Of a stretch of DNA of 64,000 nt, positions 52,141 to 60,269 are shown one piece after another (the stretch's first letter is position 1; each line of letters opens with the position of its first letter). Source of the stretch: Serinibacter salmoneus (GTDB taxonomy: Bacteria > Actinomycetota > Actinomycetes > Actinomycetales > Beutenbergiaceae); the NCBI RefSeq assembly GCF_002563925.1, contig NZ_PDJD01000001.1, forward strand, positions 2,734,973 to 2,798,972, given 5' to 3'. A program made the position numbers and the translations under genes. The notes beneath the pieces are model-generated. The model was not told where the DNA came from and did no database searches. It worked only from the letters and a program-made list of their open reading frames with translations.

Positions 52141-52838
52141 TGCCGGGTCCACACGTAGCCCTGAGCGGGCGAGGCCTGCGCCACACCTACGGCAAGGAGG
52201 AGGCCCTCGCAGGTGTCGATATCGACGTCCATGTCGGTGAGGTCGTGGCCTTGATGGGGCCCTCCGGGTCGGGTAAGTCGACCCTCCTACACCTGCTGGC
52301 CGGCCTCCTGCGGCCCACGAACGGCGAGGTCTGGCTCGGGAAGTCACGCCTGGACACCGCGAGCGAGAGCGTTCGGGCCAGCATACGACTGCGTCGGATG
52401 GGCTTCGTGTTCCAGTTCGGCGATCTCGTGCCCGAGTTGACGCTGGCGGAGAACGTCGAGCTGCCCCTCCGGCTCACGGGGTGCTCACGGGTACGGGCGC
52501 GGCACACTGCCGGACGCCTGCTGGAGGCACTCGGGATAGCCGCGGTTGCCGATCGGCGAGTGAATGAGGTGTCCGGCGGGCAGGCGCAACGCGCCGCCGT
52601 CGCGCGCGCGTTGGTGCACTCCCCCGAAATCGTCTTCGCCGACGAGCCTACGGGCTCCCTGGACACCGTCGCCGGTGAGCAGGTGATGGAGGCGCTCGTC
52701 GGCGCCGCGCGCGAGACGGGCGCTGCGGTGGTCCTGGTCACCCATGAGCTGTCGGTGGCGGCCTTCGCCGATCGCGATCTGCAGATCCGGGACGGTCGGA
52801 TTCCGCGCGCGGCGACGATCCCGGCGGCAGACTCCTGA
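52140..52838 (+). CDS. ABC transporter ATP-binding protein of the PadR-controlled system
   Basis: This 232-residue MacB/BceA-type ATPase has Walker A MGPSGSGKSTL (about residue 40), the signature VSGGQAQRAAVARALV and Walker B IVFADEPTGSLD. It is clearly related to the ATPase at 47045. Start and stop both overlap their neighbours by one base (TGATG), so padR, this gene and the permease form one translationally coupled unit. Confidence 0.9.
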   Translation: MPGPHVALSGRGLRHTYGKEEALAGVDIDVHVGEVVALMGPSGSGKSTLLHLLAGLLRPTNGEVWLGKSRLDTASESVRASIRLRRMGFVFQFGDLVPELTLAENVELPLRLTGCSRVRARHTAGRLLEALGIAAVADRRVNEVSGGQAQRAAVARALVHSPEIVFADEPTGSLDTVAGEQVMEALVGAARETGAAVVLVTHELSVAAFADRDLQIRDGRIPRAATIPAADS

Positions 52839-54733
52839 TGGGTGCGCTGTTTGACCTCGGGCTGCGCCTGACTCGCGCCGGCCGTTCCTTGCGGTTCGGC
52901 AGCGTCGTCCTGGGCTGCGCCCTCTCCGTGGCACTGGTGACGATGGCGTGGGTTCTACCCGATGCCATGTTCCCGCCCTCGCCCGACCCCCTGGAGACCG
53001 ATCCGCGGCGTGCGCCGATCGCCTCCTTGCTGGCACTGATCACCGCGCCCGTGATCGCCCTGCTGCTCGCCGTCGGGCGCATGTCAGCCGAGGTGCGCGA
53101 TCGACGACTGGCCTCCCTGATGCTCCTCGGCGTGAGCAGGGCGCGCACGCTCACGGTCGCCGCCGTGGAGAACCTTCTCCCGGCCACGGTGGGCGCCGTG
53201 GCCGGTATCGGACTCTTTGGACTCCTTCGAGTCCTCACGACTGCCCTCGCGCGGGACGCCCTGGCCGAGCCGATCGTCGGTGGCAGTCGGACCATCCTCG
53301 TGGCGTTCGGCGTGGTCGTGGTCTCCACCGTGCTCGCGCTCGCGCCCATCCGGCGGCTCGCGGGCGGACCAGCCACGGCCTCGGAGGCGACCGTCACCGC
53401 CCCCTCGGCATGGCGGCTCGTGCCGATCCCTCTCGCGCTGGGCCTTCTTGGGGCGGTGTTCGCCACGCCGACCGACCAGGTCACCGCCCGGACGGACCTG
53501 GCCCTGTTCGGGGCGGCGGTGGCGTCCGCGCTCTCCATCGCGCTCGCGACGCCCTGGGTGATCTCCGGCGTGGCAGGCCTCCTCGTGCGGGCACCATCGG
53601 TGTCGGTCCTGATGGCGGCGCGGAGCGTGCAGACCCAGGGTCCCGCGATCGCGCGGCGCGTGACGGGCCTGGGGATCACGTCGTTCGTGGTGCTCTCCGC
53701 TGCCGGCTATCTCGGCATCCATGAATCGGATCCGGTGACGTCCGGATACGTCCACCAGGCCGAACAAGGCCCCCAGGAGGTGTGGATCGACGCGCCGAAC
53801 GGCGAGAGCCCACTCGATCCGGGCCTGGCCGCGCAGATCGAGGCCGTTGCTGGCGTCCAGGGCGTCTGGCACACCGGGACGCTGCGATCACCGTGCTCGG
53901 ACGGTGAGGAGTCCTGTTCCCGAGTGTTCGTCGGTACGTGCCGGGACCTGGCCCTCCTCGCCGATGTCTCCGGCTGCTCCGACGCGCAGGCCGCGTGGAT
54001 CAGGCCGACCAATGTCCCGCGGCACCTCGCTGCGGCCACCTCGCCCGAGCGCGGCACCCAGGCCGCCCTCGAGAACACCCGCACCGGCGAACCCATCACC
54101 CTGCAGGTCCCCGGCACGATGGAGCAGGATGTCCTGGCGTCGACGCAGCGCTGGCCTCGACCCGAGCAGTACGACCTCTTCGTTCCCGCCGCGCTCGCCG
54201 AGGAACTCAAGGCGATCGACGAGACCCATCTGACCGTGGTAGCCGACCAGGGTTCGCGGGTTCGATTCGACATCATCGGGCTCGCCGAGCGCGCCGACGC
54301 CTCGGTCTTCGTCCCCGCCCTGCCTGCCTACGAGCAGATAGCCACCCTCCGCGTCGTGGTGTGGAGCGTGGCCGCAGCCAGCATCGCGGTCGCCGCGCTC
54401 ATCTTTGCCCTCGCGAGCATCGACCGCGCCCGCCACCAGCGACGGACGCGAGCGCGCCTGGTTGCCGTCGGCGTCCCGGCGCGCCTCCTGCGGTCCGCCC
54501 AGGCCTTGGCGACGGGCACGACGCTCGCTGTCTCGCTCGCCGTCGCGCTCGGCCTGGGATGGGCATCCGTCACAGCATTGGCCCACACGGCGGGCGAGAG
54601 CCAGCGCATGGTGAACTGGACACTGCTCGCCGTCGCCACGGCGGCCATCTCGGCGTCCGCAGGAGCCCTCACGCTCCTCACCCTCCCCCTGACAAGGACC
54701 GCTGTACGCGCCGAGGACCTTCGCCAGGAATAA
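52838..54733 (+). CDS. BceB/FtsX-like ABC transporter permease
   Basis: This 631-residue permease has about ten helices. A large extracytoplasmic domain of roughly 220 residues (about 290-505) with four Cys (PCSDGEESCSRVF, then GTCRDLALLADVSGCSD) lies between helices, as in bacitracin-type BceB permeases that sense and remove antimicrobial peptides. ASLMLLGVSRARTLTVAAVE and ARLVAVGVPARLLRSAQAL are the FtsX coupling segments. The TAA stop overlaps the DtxR-box-like sequence in front of the next gene. Confidence 0.85.
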   Translation: MGALFDLGLRLTRAGRSLRFGSVVLGCALSVALVTMAWVLPDAMFPPSPDPLETDPRRAPIASLLALITAPVIALLLAVGRMSAEVRDRRLASLMLLGVSRARTLTVAAVENLLPATVGAVAGIGLFGLLRVLTTALARDALAEPIVGGSRTILVAFGVVVVSTVLALAPIRRLAGGPATASEATVTAPSAWRLVPIPLALGLLGAVFATPTDQVTARTDLALFGAAVASALSIALATPWVISGVAGLLVRAPSVSVLMAARSVQTQGPAIARRVTGLGITSFVVLSAAGYLGIHESDPVTSGYVHQAEQGPQEVWIDAPNGESPLDPGLAAQIEAVAGVQGVWHTGTLRSPCSDGEESCSRVFVGTCRDLALLADVSGCSDAQAAWIRPTNVPRHLAAATSPERGTQAALENTRTGEPITLQVPGTMEQDVLASTQRWPRPEQYDLFVPAALAEELKAIDETHLTVVADQGSRVRFDIIGLAERADASVFVPALPAYEQIATLRVVVWSVAAASIAVAALIFALASIDRARHQRRTRARLVAVGVPARLLRSAQALATGTTLAVSLAVALGLGWASVTALAHTAGESQRMVNWTLLAVATAAISASAGALTLLTLPLTRTAVRAEDLRQE

Positions 54734-54749
54734 GGTCAGCCTGCCCTGA
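54731..54749. promoter_or_regulatory. DtxR/IdeR-box-like sequence upstream of the iron transporter gene
   Basis: TAAGGTCAGCCTGCCCTGA matches the 19-base box TTAGGTTAGCCTAACCTAA at 14 positions. It lies 79-97 bases before ATG 54828. Confidence 0.5.
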
Positions 54750-54827
54750 GAAAGGCTCCCCTCACGGCAATTCAGGCCATTCTTTCCTTGCTAGAAATGC
54801 GCCGCGAACAGTGGTTCCATTCATTCC

Positions 54828-55475
54828 ATGACGACCTCACTGCTCTCCCCCGGCGGCCTCTCCCGCGGCGTGACCGGCGCCGCAGTGACCCCGCCTCAGG
54901 TCCCGACCGGCCCCGGCTCCGACCCCACCCACAACCTCGGCCCCGAGGCTCCCCGTGGCCCCAGCAACGCCCGCCTGAACTGGCTGCGCGCCGGCGTGCT
55001 CGGCGCCAACGACGGCATCGTGTCCGTCGCCGCCGTGGTGGTCGGGGTGGCCGCCGTCACGGCGAACCCCACCGCGATCATCACCGCCGGCATGGCCGCC
55101 CTGGTCGGCGGCGCGCTGTCCATGGCGCTCGGCGAGTACGTCTCGGTCTCCTCGGCGCGCGACTCCCAGCTCGCGGCCGGCACGGCCGCGGACGACGAGG
55201 AGATCTCCAACCCCTGGCACGCAGGCCTCGCCTCCGCGCTGGCGTTCGTGGTCGGCGCCCTGCTGCCGTTCCTCGCGGTCCTGGTGGTGCCCGGCGCCGC
55301 GAAGATCCCCGCCACCGTGGTCGCGGTTCTCATCGCCCTGGCGCTCACCGGGGGCCTCGGCGCCCGCCTGGGCGATGCGCCCGTGGGCCGCGCCGTGGTA
55401 CGCGTCCTCATCGGTGGTGCGCTCGCGCTCGGGGTGACCTTCGCCGTCGGGAGCCTGTTCGGGGTCGTGGTCTGA
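54828..55475 (+). CDS. VIT/CCC1-family iron (or manganese) transporter
   Basis: This 215-residue protein has a disordered N-terminal 45 residues and then the VIT1/CCC1 core: LRAGVLGANDGIVSVAAVV (helix 1), MALGEYVSVSSARDSQ (conserved Gly-Glu-Tyr segment), and three more helices, five in total. The family moves Fe(II) or Mn(II) out of the cytosol. The metal-binding cytoplasmic loop is very short (LAAGTAADDEEISNPWHAG) compared with plant VIT1. Control by a DtxR/IdeR protein is suggested by the box upstream. Confidence 0.88.
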   Translation: MTTSLLSPGGLSRGVTGAAVTPPQVPTGPGSDPTHNLGPEAPRGPSNARLNWLRAGVLGANDGIVSVAAVVVGVAAVTANPTAIITAGMAALVGGALSMALGEYVSVSSARDSQLAAGTAADDEEISNPWHAGLASALAFVVGALLPFLAVLVVPGAAKIPATVVAVLIALALTGGLGARLGDAPVGRAVVRVLIGGALALGVTFAVGSLFGVVV

Positions 55476-55498
55476 GCCCACCCGCCCTAGCTCCGCGC

Positions 55499-55730
55499 CT
55501 ACTCACACGGCGTGACCCAGGCCTTCACGAACGCCGCGGACTGATAGACGTACTGCTTCGTCCACGCGAGCGCGGAATCCGGCCCGTCGCCGGCGCGGGA
55601 TCATCCTGCGCGGGATCATCCTGCGCGGGAGCGAGATAGAGCGGCACCGTCGCGGCCACGGCCACCAGAGCCAGCCCGAGGGGGCCGCCACACCGGTCCA
55701 GGTGCGGCGACGCCGGGGGCCGTCGGTCAC
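55499..55730 (-). pseudogene. Small membrane protein gene apparently disrupted by two frameshifts
   Basis: Three successive frames each give protein-like sequence. Starting at GTG 55730, frame 1 reads VTDGPRRRRTWTGVAA. Near 55680 a second frame gives GLALVAVAATVPLYLAPAQDD, a plausible membrane helix. Near 55595 a third frame gives GDGPDSALAWTKQYVYQSAA and ends WVTPCE before TAG at 55499-55501. Each switch is in the same direction. No single frame encodes all three parts. It may be a decayed gene or contain sequence errors. A leaderless -10 box supports the start. Confidence 0.45.
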
Positions 55731-55737
55731 ACCGGCG

Positions 55738-55743
55738 ATGCTA
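55738..55743 (-). promoter_or_regulatory. -10 box (TAGCAT) of a leaderless transcript
   Basis: On the minus strand, TAGCAT ends 7 bases before GTG 55730 and overlaps the stop of the upstream membrane protein gene. Confidence 0.4.
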
Positions 55744-56424
55744 GGCCGGCTGCGCGGTGGGTGCCTGACGCCGGGCCCGCATCGCGGCGGGCAGCACCAC
55801 CAGGGAGGTGAGGAAGAAGCAGATGGCGCCGATCAGGGTGCCCCAGTTGGCGATAGCGCTGTTGACCACGTTGTTGTCCGGCAGCACATACGCGCCGACG
55901 GCGGAGAAGCCGAAGGCGATGCAGCCGAGCATGTTGATCTGGGCCGACCACCACTCGGCGCTCGCGGGTGCCCACAGGGTGCCGTTGGCGTGGGAGTAGG
56001 CGACCAGGATGAAGTACCCGGACACCAGGAAGGCCACCGAACCGCCGGCGTCCGGGGACCACACCCAGCGGTCCTGCTCCACCACGGTGCGCGCGTACAG
56101 CGCGGAGGTGGTGGAGATGTTGAACATCACGGTCCCGAAGGACTGCGTCGCGGCACCCAGCCACTCCGCGCGCAACACCGGGTGGGGGCGGCCCGGCACC
56201 GTGGTCATCCGTGGGGCGCTGCGAATCGTCTGGATCAGGCCGGCACCGGTGAAGAACCACGCGCCGACGAAGCACAGCAGGTTCGGGACGGTCGCGCTGG
56301 CGCCACCGATCGAGAGCGCGGCGGCCACCGCGAAGAACGACGAGCCGATCATGAAGCCCCAGCTCTGCTTCACGGCCGTCGGCGTCAGTCCGGGCAGGCG
56401 TCGGTGCGGCGCAAGGGTCGTCAT
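55741..56424 (-). CDS. Six-helix membrane protein linked to glutamate decarboxylase
   Basis: This 227-residue protein has six hydrophobic segments. Two segments look like internal copies: EWLGAATQSFGTVMFNISTT and EWWSAQINMLGCIAFGFSAV. The second is faintly like YrhK-type helices. I do not recognise a characterised family. It starts 80 bases downstream of the glutamate decarboxylase stop on the same strand, so the two are probably co-transcribed. Transport of glutamate or GABA is one possibility (inference only). Confidence 0.75.
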   Translation of the reverse strand: MTTLAPHRRLPGLTPTAVKQSWGFMIGSSFFAVAAALSIGGASATVPNLLCFVGAWFFTGAGLIQTIRSAPRMTTVPGRPHPVLRAEWLGAATQSFGTVMFNISTTSALYARTVVEQDRWVWSPDAGGSVAFLVSGYFILVAYSHANGTLWAPASAEWWSAQINMLGCIAFGFSAVGAYVLPDNNVVNSAIANWGTLIGAICFFLTSLVVLPAAMRARRQAPTAQPA

Positions 56425-56504
56425 GGGGTCCTCTCCGGGGAGCCGGGGTGCCGGGGTGGAAGCCGGGACCCGCCCCCGGCGGGCGGGCCCCGGCGCTCAG
56501 GGGA

Positions 56505-57926
56505 TCAGTGCGCGAACTGCTGCGTGGGCTCGGCCGCGTGCGGCATCGGCGCGTCCAGGGAGTCGAGGAACTCGACCTCACCCTTCAGGTCCCGCAGCAG
56601 CTTCTTGGCCAGGTCCAGGCTGAGGCCGGAGCGCACCACGATGCGCTGCACCGTGAGGTCGGCCATGTCGTCGGCCATCGGGTAAGCCGGCACCAGCCAG
56701 CCCTTCATGCGCAGCCGGTCGGACAGGTCGTTCAGATCCCAGTTCTTGGTGTGACCGGGCGTCAGGCGCCACGCGAACACCGGGATGGTGTCGCCGCGGC
56801 TGATGAGCTCGAAGCCATCGAGCTTGCCGATCTCGGAGGAGAGGAACTGTGCCACGTCCAGCGACTCCTGCTGGACCTGGCGGTAGCCCTCCCGGCCCAG
56901 ACGCAGGAACTGGTAGTACTGCAGCAGCACCTGTGCGCCGGGACGGGAGAAGTTCAGCGCGAGGGTGGGCATGTCACCACCGAGGTAGCTGCAGTGGAAG
57001 ATCATGCTCTCCGGCAGACGCTCGGTGTTACGCCACACCACCCAGCCCACACCCGGGTAGACCAGGCCGTACTTGTGGCCGGAGGTGTTGATCGAGACCA
57101 CGCGCTCCACGCGGAAGTCCCACTCCAGATCGGGCTGGCAGAACGGGGCGACCATCGCACCGGAGGCGCCGTCCACGTGGATCTTCACGTCCAGGCCGGT
57201 GTCGGCCTGGATCTGGTCGAGCTTGGCGGCGATCTCCTTCACCGGCTCGTACATCCCGGTGTAGGTCTGGCCCATGATCGCGACTACACCGATGGTGTTC
57301 TCGTCGACGTACTTCTCGAGCTCGTAGCCGTCCAGCACCAGGTGCTCCTCCGAGATCGGCACCCAGCGGGGCTCCACCTCGAAGTAGTTGCAGAACTTCT
57401 CCCAGCACACCTGCACCGCGGTCGAGAGCACCAGGTTCGGCTTCTCGATCGACTTGCCCTCGGCCTTGCGCTTGGCCTGCCAGTGACGCTTCAGGGCCAG
57501 ACCACCGAGCATGCAGGCCTCGGAGGAACCGATCGTGGAGGTGCCGATCGTGTCCTGCGGGTCCGGCACGTTCCACAGGTCCGCGATCATCCGCCAGGTG
57601 CGGTCCTCGATCGCGGCCGTGGCCGGGTACTCGTCCTTGTCGATCATGTTCTTGTCGGCGGCCTCGACGTACAACTTCTTCGCCTCGTCGTCCATCCAGG
57701 TGGAGACGAACGTGGCGAGGTTCAGGCGCGCGTTGCCGTCCAGCATCGCCTCGTCGTGCACGATCTGGTAGGCGGTCTCGGGCAGGCTCGGACCGGCCGG
57801 CATCTTGTACTTGGGCAACTCGGAGGCCTCACCCGGACGCAGGAAGACCGACCGGAGCTCGAGGGAATCGTCCAACTCCTCGTCGGAGTGGTGCGTCAGG
57901 TGGTGCAGGGGGCGGGGGACTCGCAT
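56505..57926 (-). CDS. gadB: Glutamate decarboxylase
   Basis: This 473-residue PLP enzyme converts glutamate to GABA and CO2 while consuming a proton. Visible motifs are IGSSEACMLGGLALKRHW, HVDGASGAMVAPF and the PLP Lys in SINTSGHKYGLVYPG (about residue 283). The sequence is close to the GadB/GAD group throughout, and the C-terminal tail (PTQQFAH) keeps a final His as in acid-activated GadB. ATG 57926 has an aaagg SD. No GadC antiporter is adjacent; the six-helix protein downstream takes that position. Confidence 0.95.
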   Translation of the reverse strand: MRVPRPLHHLTHHSDEELDDSLELRSVFLRPGEASELPKYKMPAGPSLPETAYQIVHDEAMLDGNARLNLATFVSTWMDDEAKKLYVEAADKNMIDKDEYPATAAIEDRTWRMIADLWNVPDPQDTIGTSTIGSSEACMLGGLALKRHWQAKRKAEGKSIEKPNLVLSTAVQVCWEKFCNYFEVEPRWVPISEEHLVLDGYELEKYVDENTIGVVAIMGQTYTGMYEPVKEIAAKLDQIQADTGLDVKIHVDGASGAMVAPFCQPDLEWDFRVERVVSINTSGHKYGLVYPGVGWVVWRNTERLPESMIFHCSYLGGDMPTLALNFSRPGAQVLLQYYQFLRLGREGYRQVQQESLDVAQFLSSEIGKLDGFELISRGDTIPVFAWRLTPGHTKNWDLNDLSDRLRMKGWLVPAYPMADDMADLTVQRIVVRSGLSLDLAKKLLRDLKGEVEFLDSLDAPMPHAAEPTQQFAH

Positions 57927-58097
57927 GATGCTGCCTTTCTTTGTGGTGCCGGGGTTCGGTGATGCGTGGTCGGGTACGACGGGGTCAGGTGGGCAGGCCC
58001 GCGGGCGGACAGATCCGGTCCATCGTGCACCGGGCCCACCTTGCACGCGCAGCGCGCTGGCGGGTCTCCTGTCTCACGTCGTCCCACGCGGGGTATC

Positions 58098-59402
58098 TCA
58101 GGCGGCGGGGGTCGCGGCCGGGAGGGTGTTCTTGACGACCTGCCCGTTCTTCACGATGAGCTGGAGGTTGTGCTCCGGATCCGCGATCACCGAGAGGTCG
58201 GCGAGCGGGTCGCCATCGAAGAGCAGGAGATCGGCCCATGCTCCGGGCTGCAGCACACCGAGCGGCGCGCGTGCGTAGGTGTTGCGCTCTCCGGCCATCT
58301 CGAACAGGGCCGCGTTGCCGCTGGTGAGCATCGCCAGCGCCTCGGCGTTGGTGAAGAACTCACCCAGTCGTGCAGCCATGACGCTCTGCCGGGCGGCGGA
58401 CTGGGGCTCCAGGAGCAGGTCGGTCCCCCACGCCGTCTTCACGCCGTGCTTCGCGGCCCAGCCGTACACCTCGGCCGTGCCGTCGCAGATCTCGCGGTTC
58501 TTCGCGGCGCGGTTCGGGTCCGGGTAGTGGTGGTCCTCCTCGGCGAACGGCTGCATGGACAGCCAGGCGCCCTTCTCCGCGACGTAGGCGATGGTCTCCT
58601 CGTCCGCGAGGTGGCCGTGCTCGATCGAGCGCACGCCGGCGTCCAGCACCCGCCGGATGCCGTGCGGGGTGTAGACGTGAGTGGCCACGTAGGTGCCGTA
58701 GTCGCTCGCGGCAGCCACCGCGGCACGCAGCTCCTCCGGGGTGAACTGCAGGGTGCTGAGCGGGTCGTACATCGAGGCCGCCCCGCCGCCCGCTGTGAGC
58801 TTGATCTGGGTGGCGCCGGAGCGCAACTGCTCGCGCACCGCGGTCAGCACCCGCTCGGGACCGTCTGCCACCCGGGTGAACAGGATGCTGTCGGTGCGGC
58901 TGGGAGAGCCGCCGAAGACCTCCGGCGTCTCGTACTGGAAGGCGAAGTCCCCGTGCCCGGAGGTCTGGGAGATCATCGCCTGGCTCGGGAAGATGCGGGG
59001 GCCCTCAAAGACGCCGCGGTCGATCAGCGTCTTGACCGGGGCCGTGTCGCCGCCCATGTCGCGCACGGTGGTGAACCCGCGCAGCAGCATGCGCTTGGCC
59101 TCGGCGATGGTGTTGCCCACCAGGATGCCCGTGGGGCCGGCGATGAAGTCCATGTAGCTGTTGGAGTTGCCCATGAGGTGCACGTGCGCATCGCTCATGC
59201 CGGGCATCACGAAGCCGCCCTTGCCGTCGATCTCGACGGTCGGGGTCCCGGGGGCGTCGCCCACGGGGGAATCGGAGACGGCCGTGATGTGGCTGCCTTC
59301 GATGAGGACGTCGGCGTTCTCGGTGACGTCAGGACCGACGCCGTCGAACACGCGAACGTTGCGAATGATGGTGCGGGGGTTTGCCGGGGGGGTCGTACTC
59401 AT
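58098..59402 (-). CDS. Amidohydrolase (imidazolonepropionase/prolidase-like)
   Basis: This 434-residue metal-dependent hydrolase has the binuclear-site motifs SDAHVHL (about residue 73), the bridging Lys in TQIKLTAGGG, His in THVYTPHGI and IEHGHL, and the Asp in AWGTDLL. Such enzymes cleave cyclic amides, dipeptides or carbamates; the substrate is unknown. There is no signal peptide. It lies 171 bases downstream of nothing conserved on its 3' side and upstream of gadB; the gap 57927-58097 holds no gene. Confidence 0.87.
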   Translation of the reverse strand: MSTTPPANPRTIIRNVRVFDGVGPDVTENADVLIEGSHITAVSDSPVGDAPGTPTVEIDGKGGFVMPGMSDAHVHLMGNSNSYMDFIAGPTGILVGNTIAEAKRMLLRGFTTVRDMGGDTAPVKTLIDRGVFEGPRIFPSQAMISQTSGHGDFAFQYETPEVFGGSPSRTDSILFTRVADGPERVLTAVREQLRSGATQIKLTAGGGAASMYDPLSTLQFTPEELRAAVAAASDYGTYVATHVYTPHGIRRVLDAGVRSIEHGHLADEETIAYVAEKGAWLSMQPFAEEDHHYPDPNRAAKNREICDGTAEVYGWAAKHGVKTAWGTDLLLEPQSAARQSVMAARLGEFFTNAEALAMLTSGNAALFEMAGERNTYARAPLGVLQPGAWADLLLFDGDPLADLSVIADPEHNLQLIVKNGQVVKNTLPAATPAA

Positions 59403-59500
59403 GCCTCGACGCTATGCCCGATACCGCGATGCCGCTTGGTGGGGGTCACGACGCGTCCGGGTTTCACCCGGGAGTTCACCGTCGGCATCACCCACGATGG

Positions 59501-59568
59501 CCGCGGGCACCGGGTGTCAGGGCGCCGGGCTCCGCGCGTCAGCGCGTCAGGGCGCCGCGGGCACCGGG
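59501..59568. repeat. Local duplication around the 3' end of the VOC gene
   Basis: CCGCGGGCACCGGG occurs at 59501-59514 and 59555-59568, and GTCAGGGCGCCG at 59516-59527 and 59546-59557. The second copies contain the VOC stop codon and last codons; the first copies lie just beyond the gene. Confidence 0.75.
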
Positions 59569-60017
59569 AGGCAGAACTCGTTGCCCTCCGGGTCGGCGAG
59601 CACCACCCAGTGGTGAGGACCCTGCGATCCGGCACCGACGCCCTGCGCGCCCAGTTCGAGCAACCGCTCGAGCTCGGCGTCGCTCACCGGCTCGCCGGCG
59701 CGCAGGTCGAGGTGCACGCGGTTCTTGACGCTCTTGGGCTCCGGCACCTCCTGGAACAGGATGCGCGGCGCGCCGCCGGTGGCCTGCGACCCGGCGGGGT
59801 GGGTGATCGCCACGCCGGAGCGCCACACGAGGGCTCCCCGGTGCGTGGTGGTGTCCTCCTCGGTGGCGAGGCCCTGGGCGATCATGCTGCGGATGAAGTC
59901 CTCGTCCTGCGGCTCCACGTCCCATCTCAGCGCCTGCGCCCACCAGTCCGCGAGCACGTGGGGATGCGCACAGTCGATCACGACCTGGAGGGTGTATGGC
60001 GCCGTCATGGCGGACAT
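59547..60017 (-). CDS. VOC-family (glyoxalase-like) protein
   Basis: This 156-residue protein has the paired beta-alpha-beta-beta-beta modules of the VOC superfamily: LQVVIDCAHPHVLADWWAQAL at the start and HHWVVLADPEGNEFCLP at the end. NRVHLDLRAGEP in the middle is typical of the actinobacterial glyoxalase-like domain. The metal-site residues are His and Glu at the usual places. The substrate is unknown. ATG 60017 or ATG 60008 may be used; neither has a strong SD. Confidence 0.82.
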   Translation of the reverse strand: MSAMTAPYTLQVVIDCAHPHVLADWWAQALRWDVEPQDEDFIRSMIAQGLATEEDTTTHRGALVWRSGVAITHPAGSQATGGAPRILFQEVPEPKSVKNRVHLDLRAGEPVSDAELERLLELGAQGVGAGSQGPHHWVVLADPEGNEFCLPVPAAP

Positions 60018-60148
60018 GATGGCACCAGGACGATCGCGGGGACAAGACCTCGGGAGGCGCGTGCGCTCAGACCTCCGGCAGCAGGGCGCGGCGCGCGAGG
60101 GCCAGACCCTGCGCCACACCCCGCCCACCACGCCGCCGCGCCACCACG

Positions 60149-60164
60149 CCGCGAAACCGTGCCT
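60149..60164. repeat. Dispersed 16-base motif, copy in the 60.1 kb intergenic region
   Basis: CCGCGAAACCGTGCCT is the exact reverse complement of 43209-43224. Confidence 0.55.
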
Positions 60165-60220
60165 CCCGCGCCGGGGACGTGCCCCGCGACACCGTCCTCA
60201 ACGCACGAGCCACGGATTCG

Positions 60221-60265
60221 GCGAGGCGTGCGGGCGCGAGGCGTGCGGGCGCGAGGCGCGCGGGC
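60221..60265. repeat. Three tandem 15-base repeats
   Basis: GCGAGGCGTGCGGGC occurs twice and GCGAGGCGCGCGGGC once, ending just before the 3' end of the esterase gene. Confidence 0.85.
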
Positions 60266-60269
60266 GCGC

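Noticed and set aside
47045-54733. Lantibiotic biosynthesis cluster around the ABC exporters
   Set aside because: No precursor peptide or modification enzymes are present; the PLP enzyme and MFS genes do not fit such a cluster.
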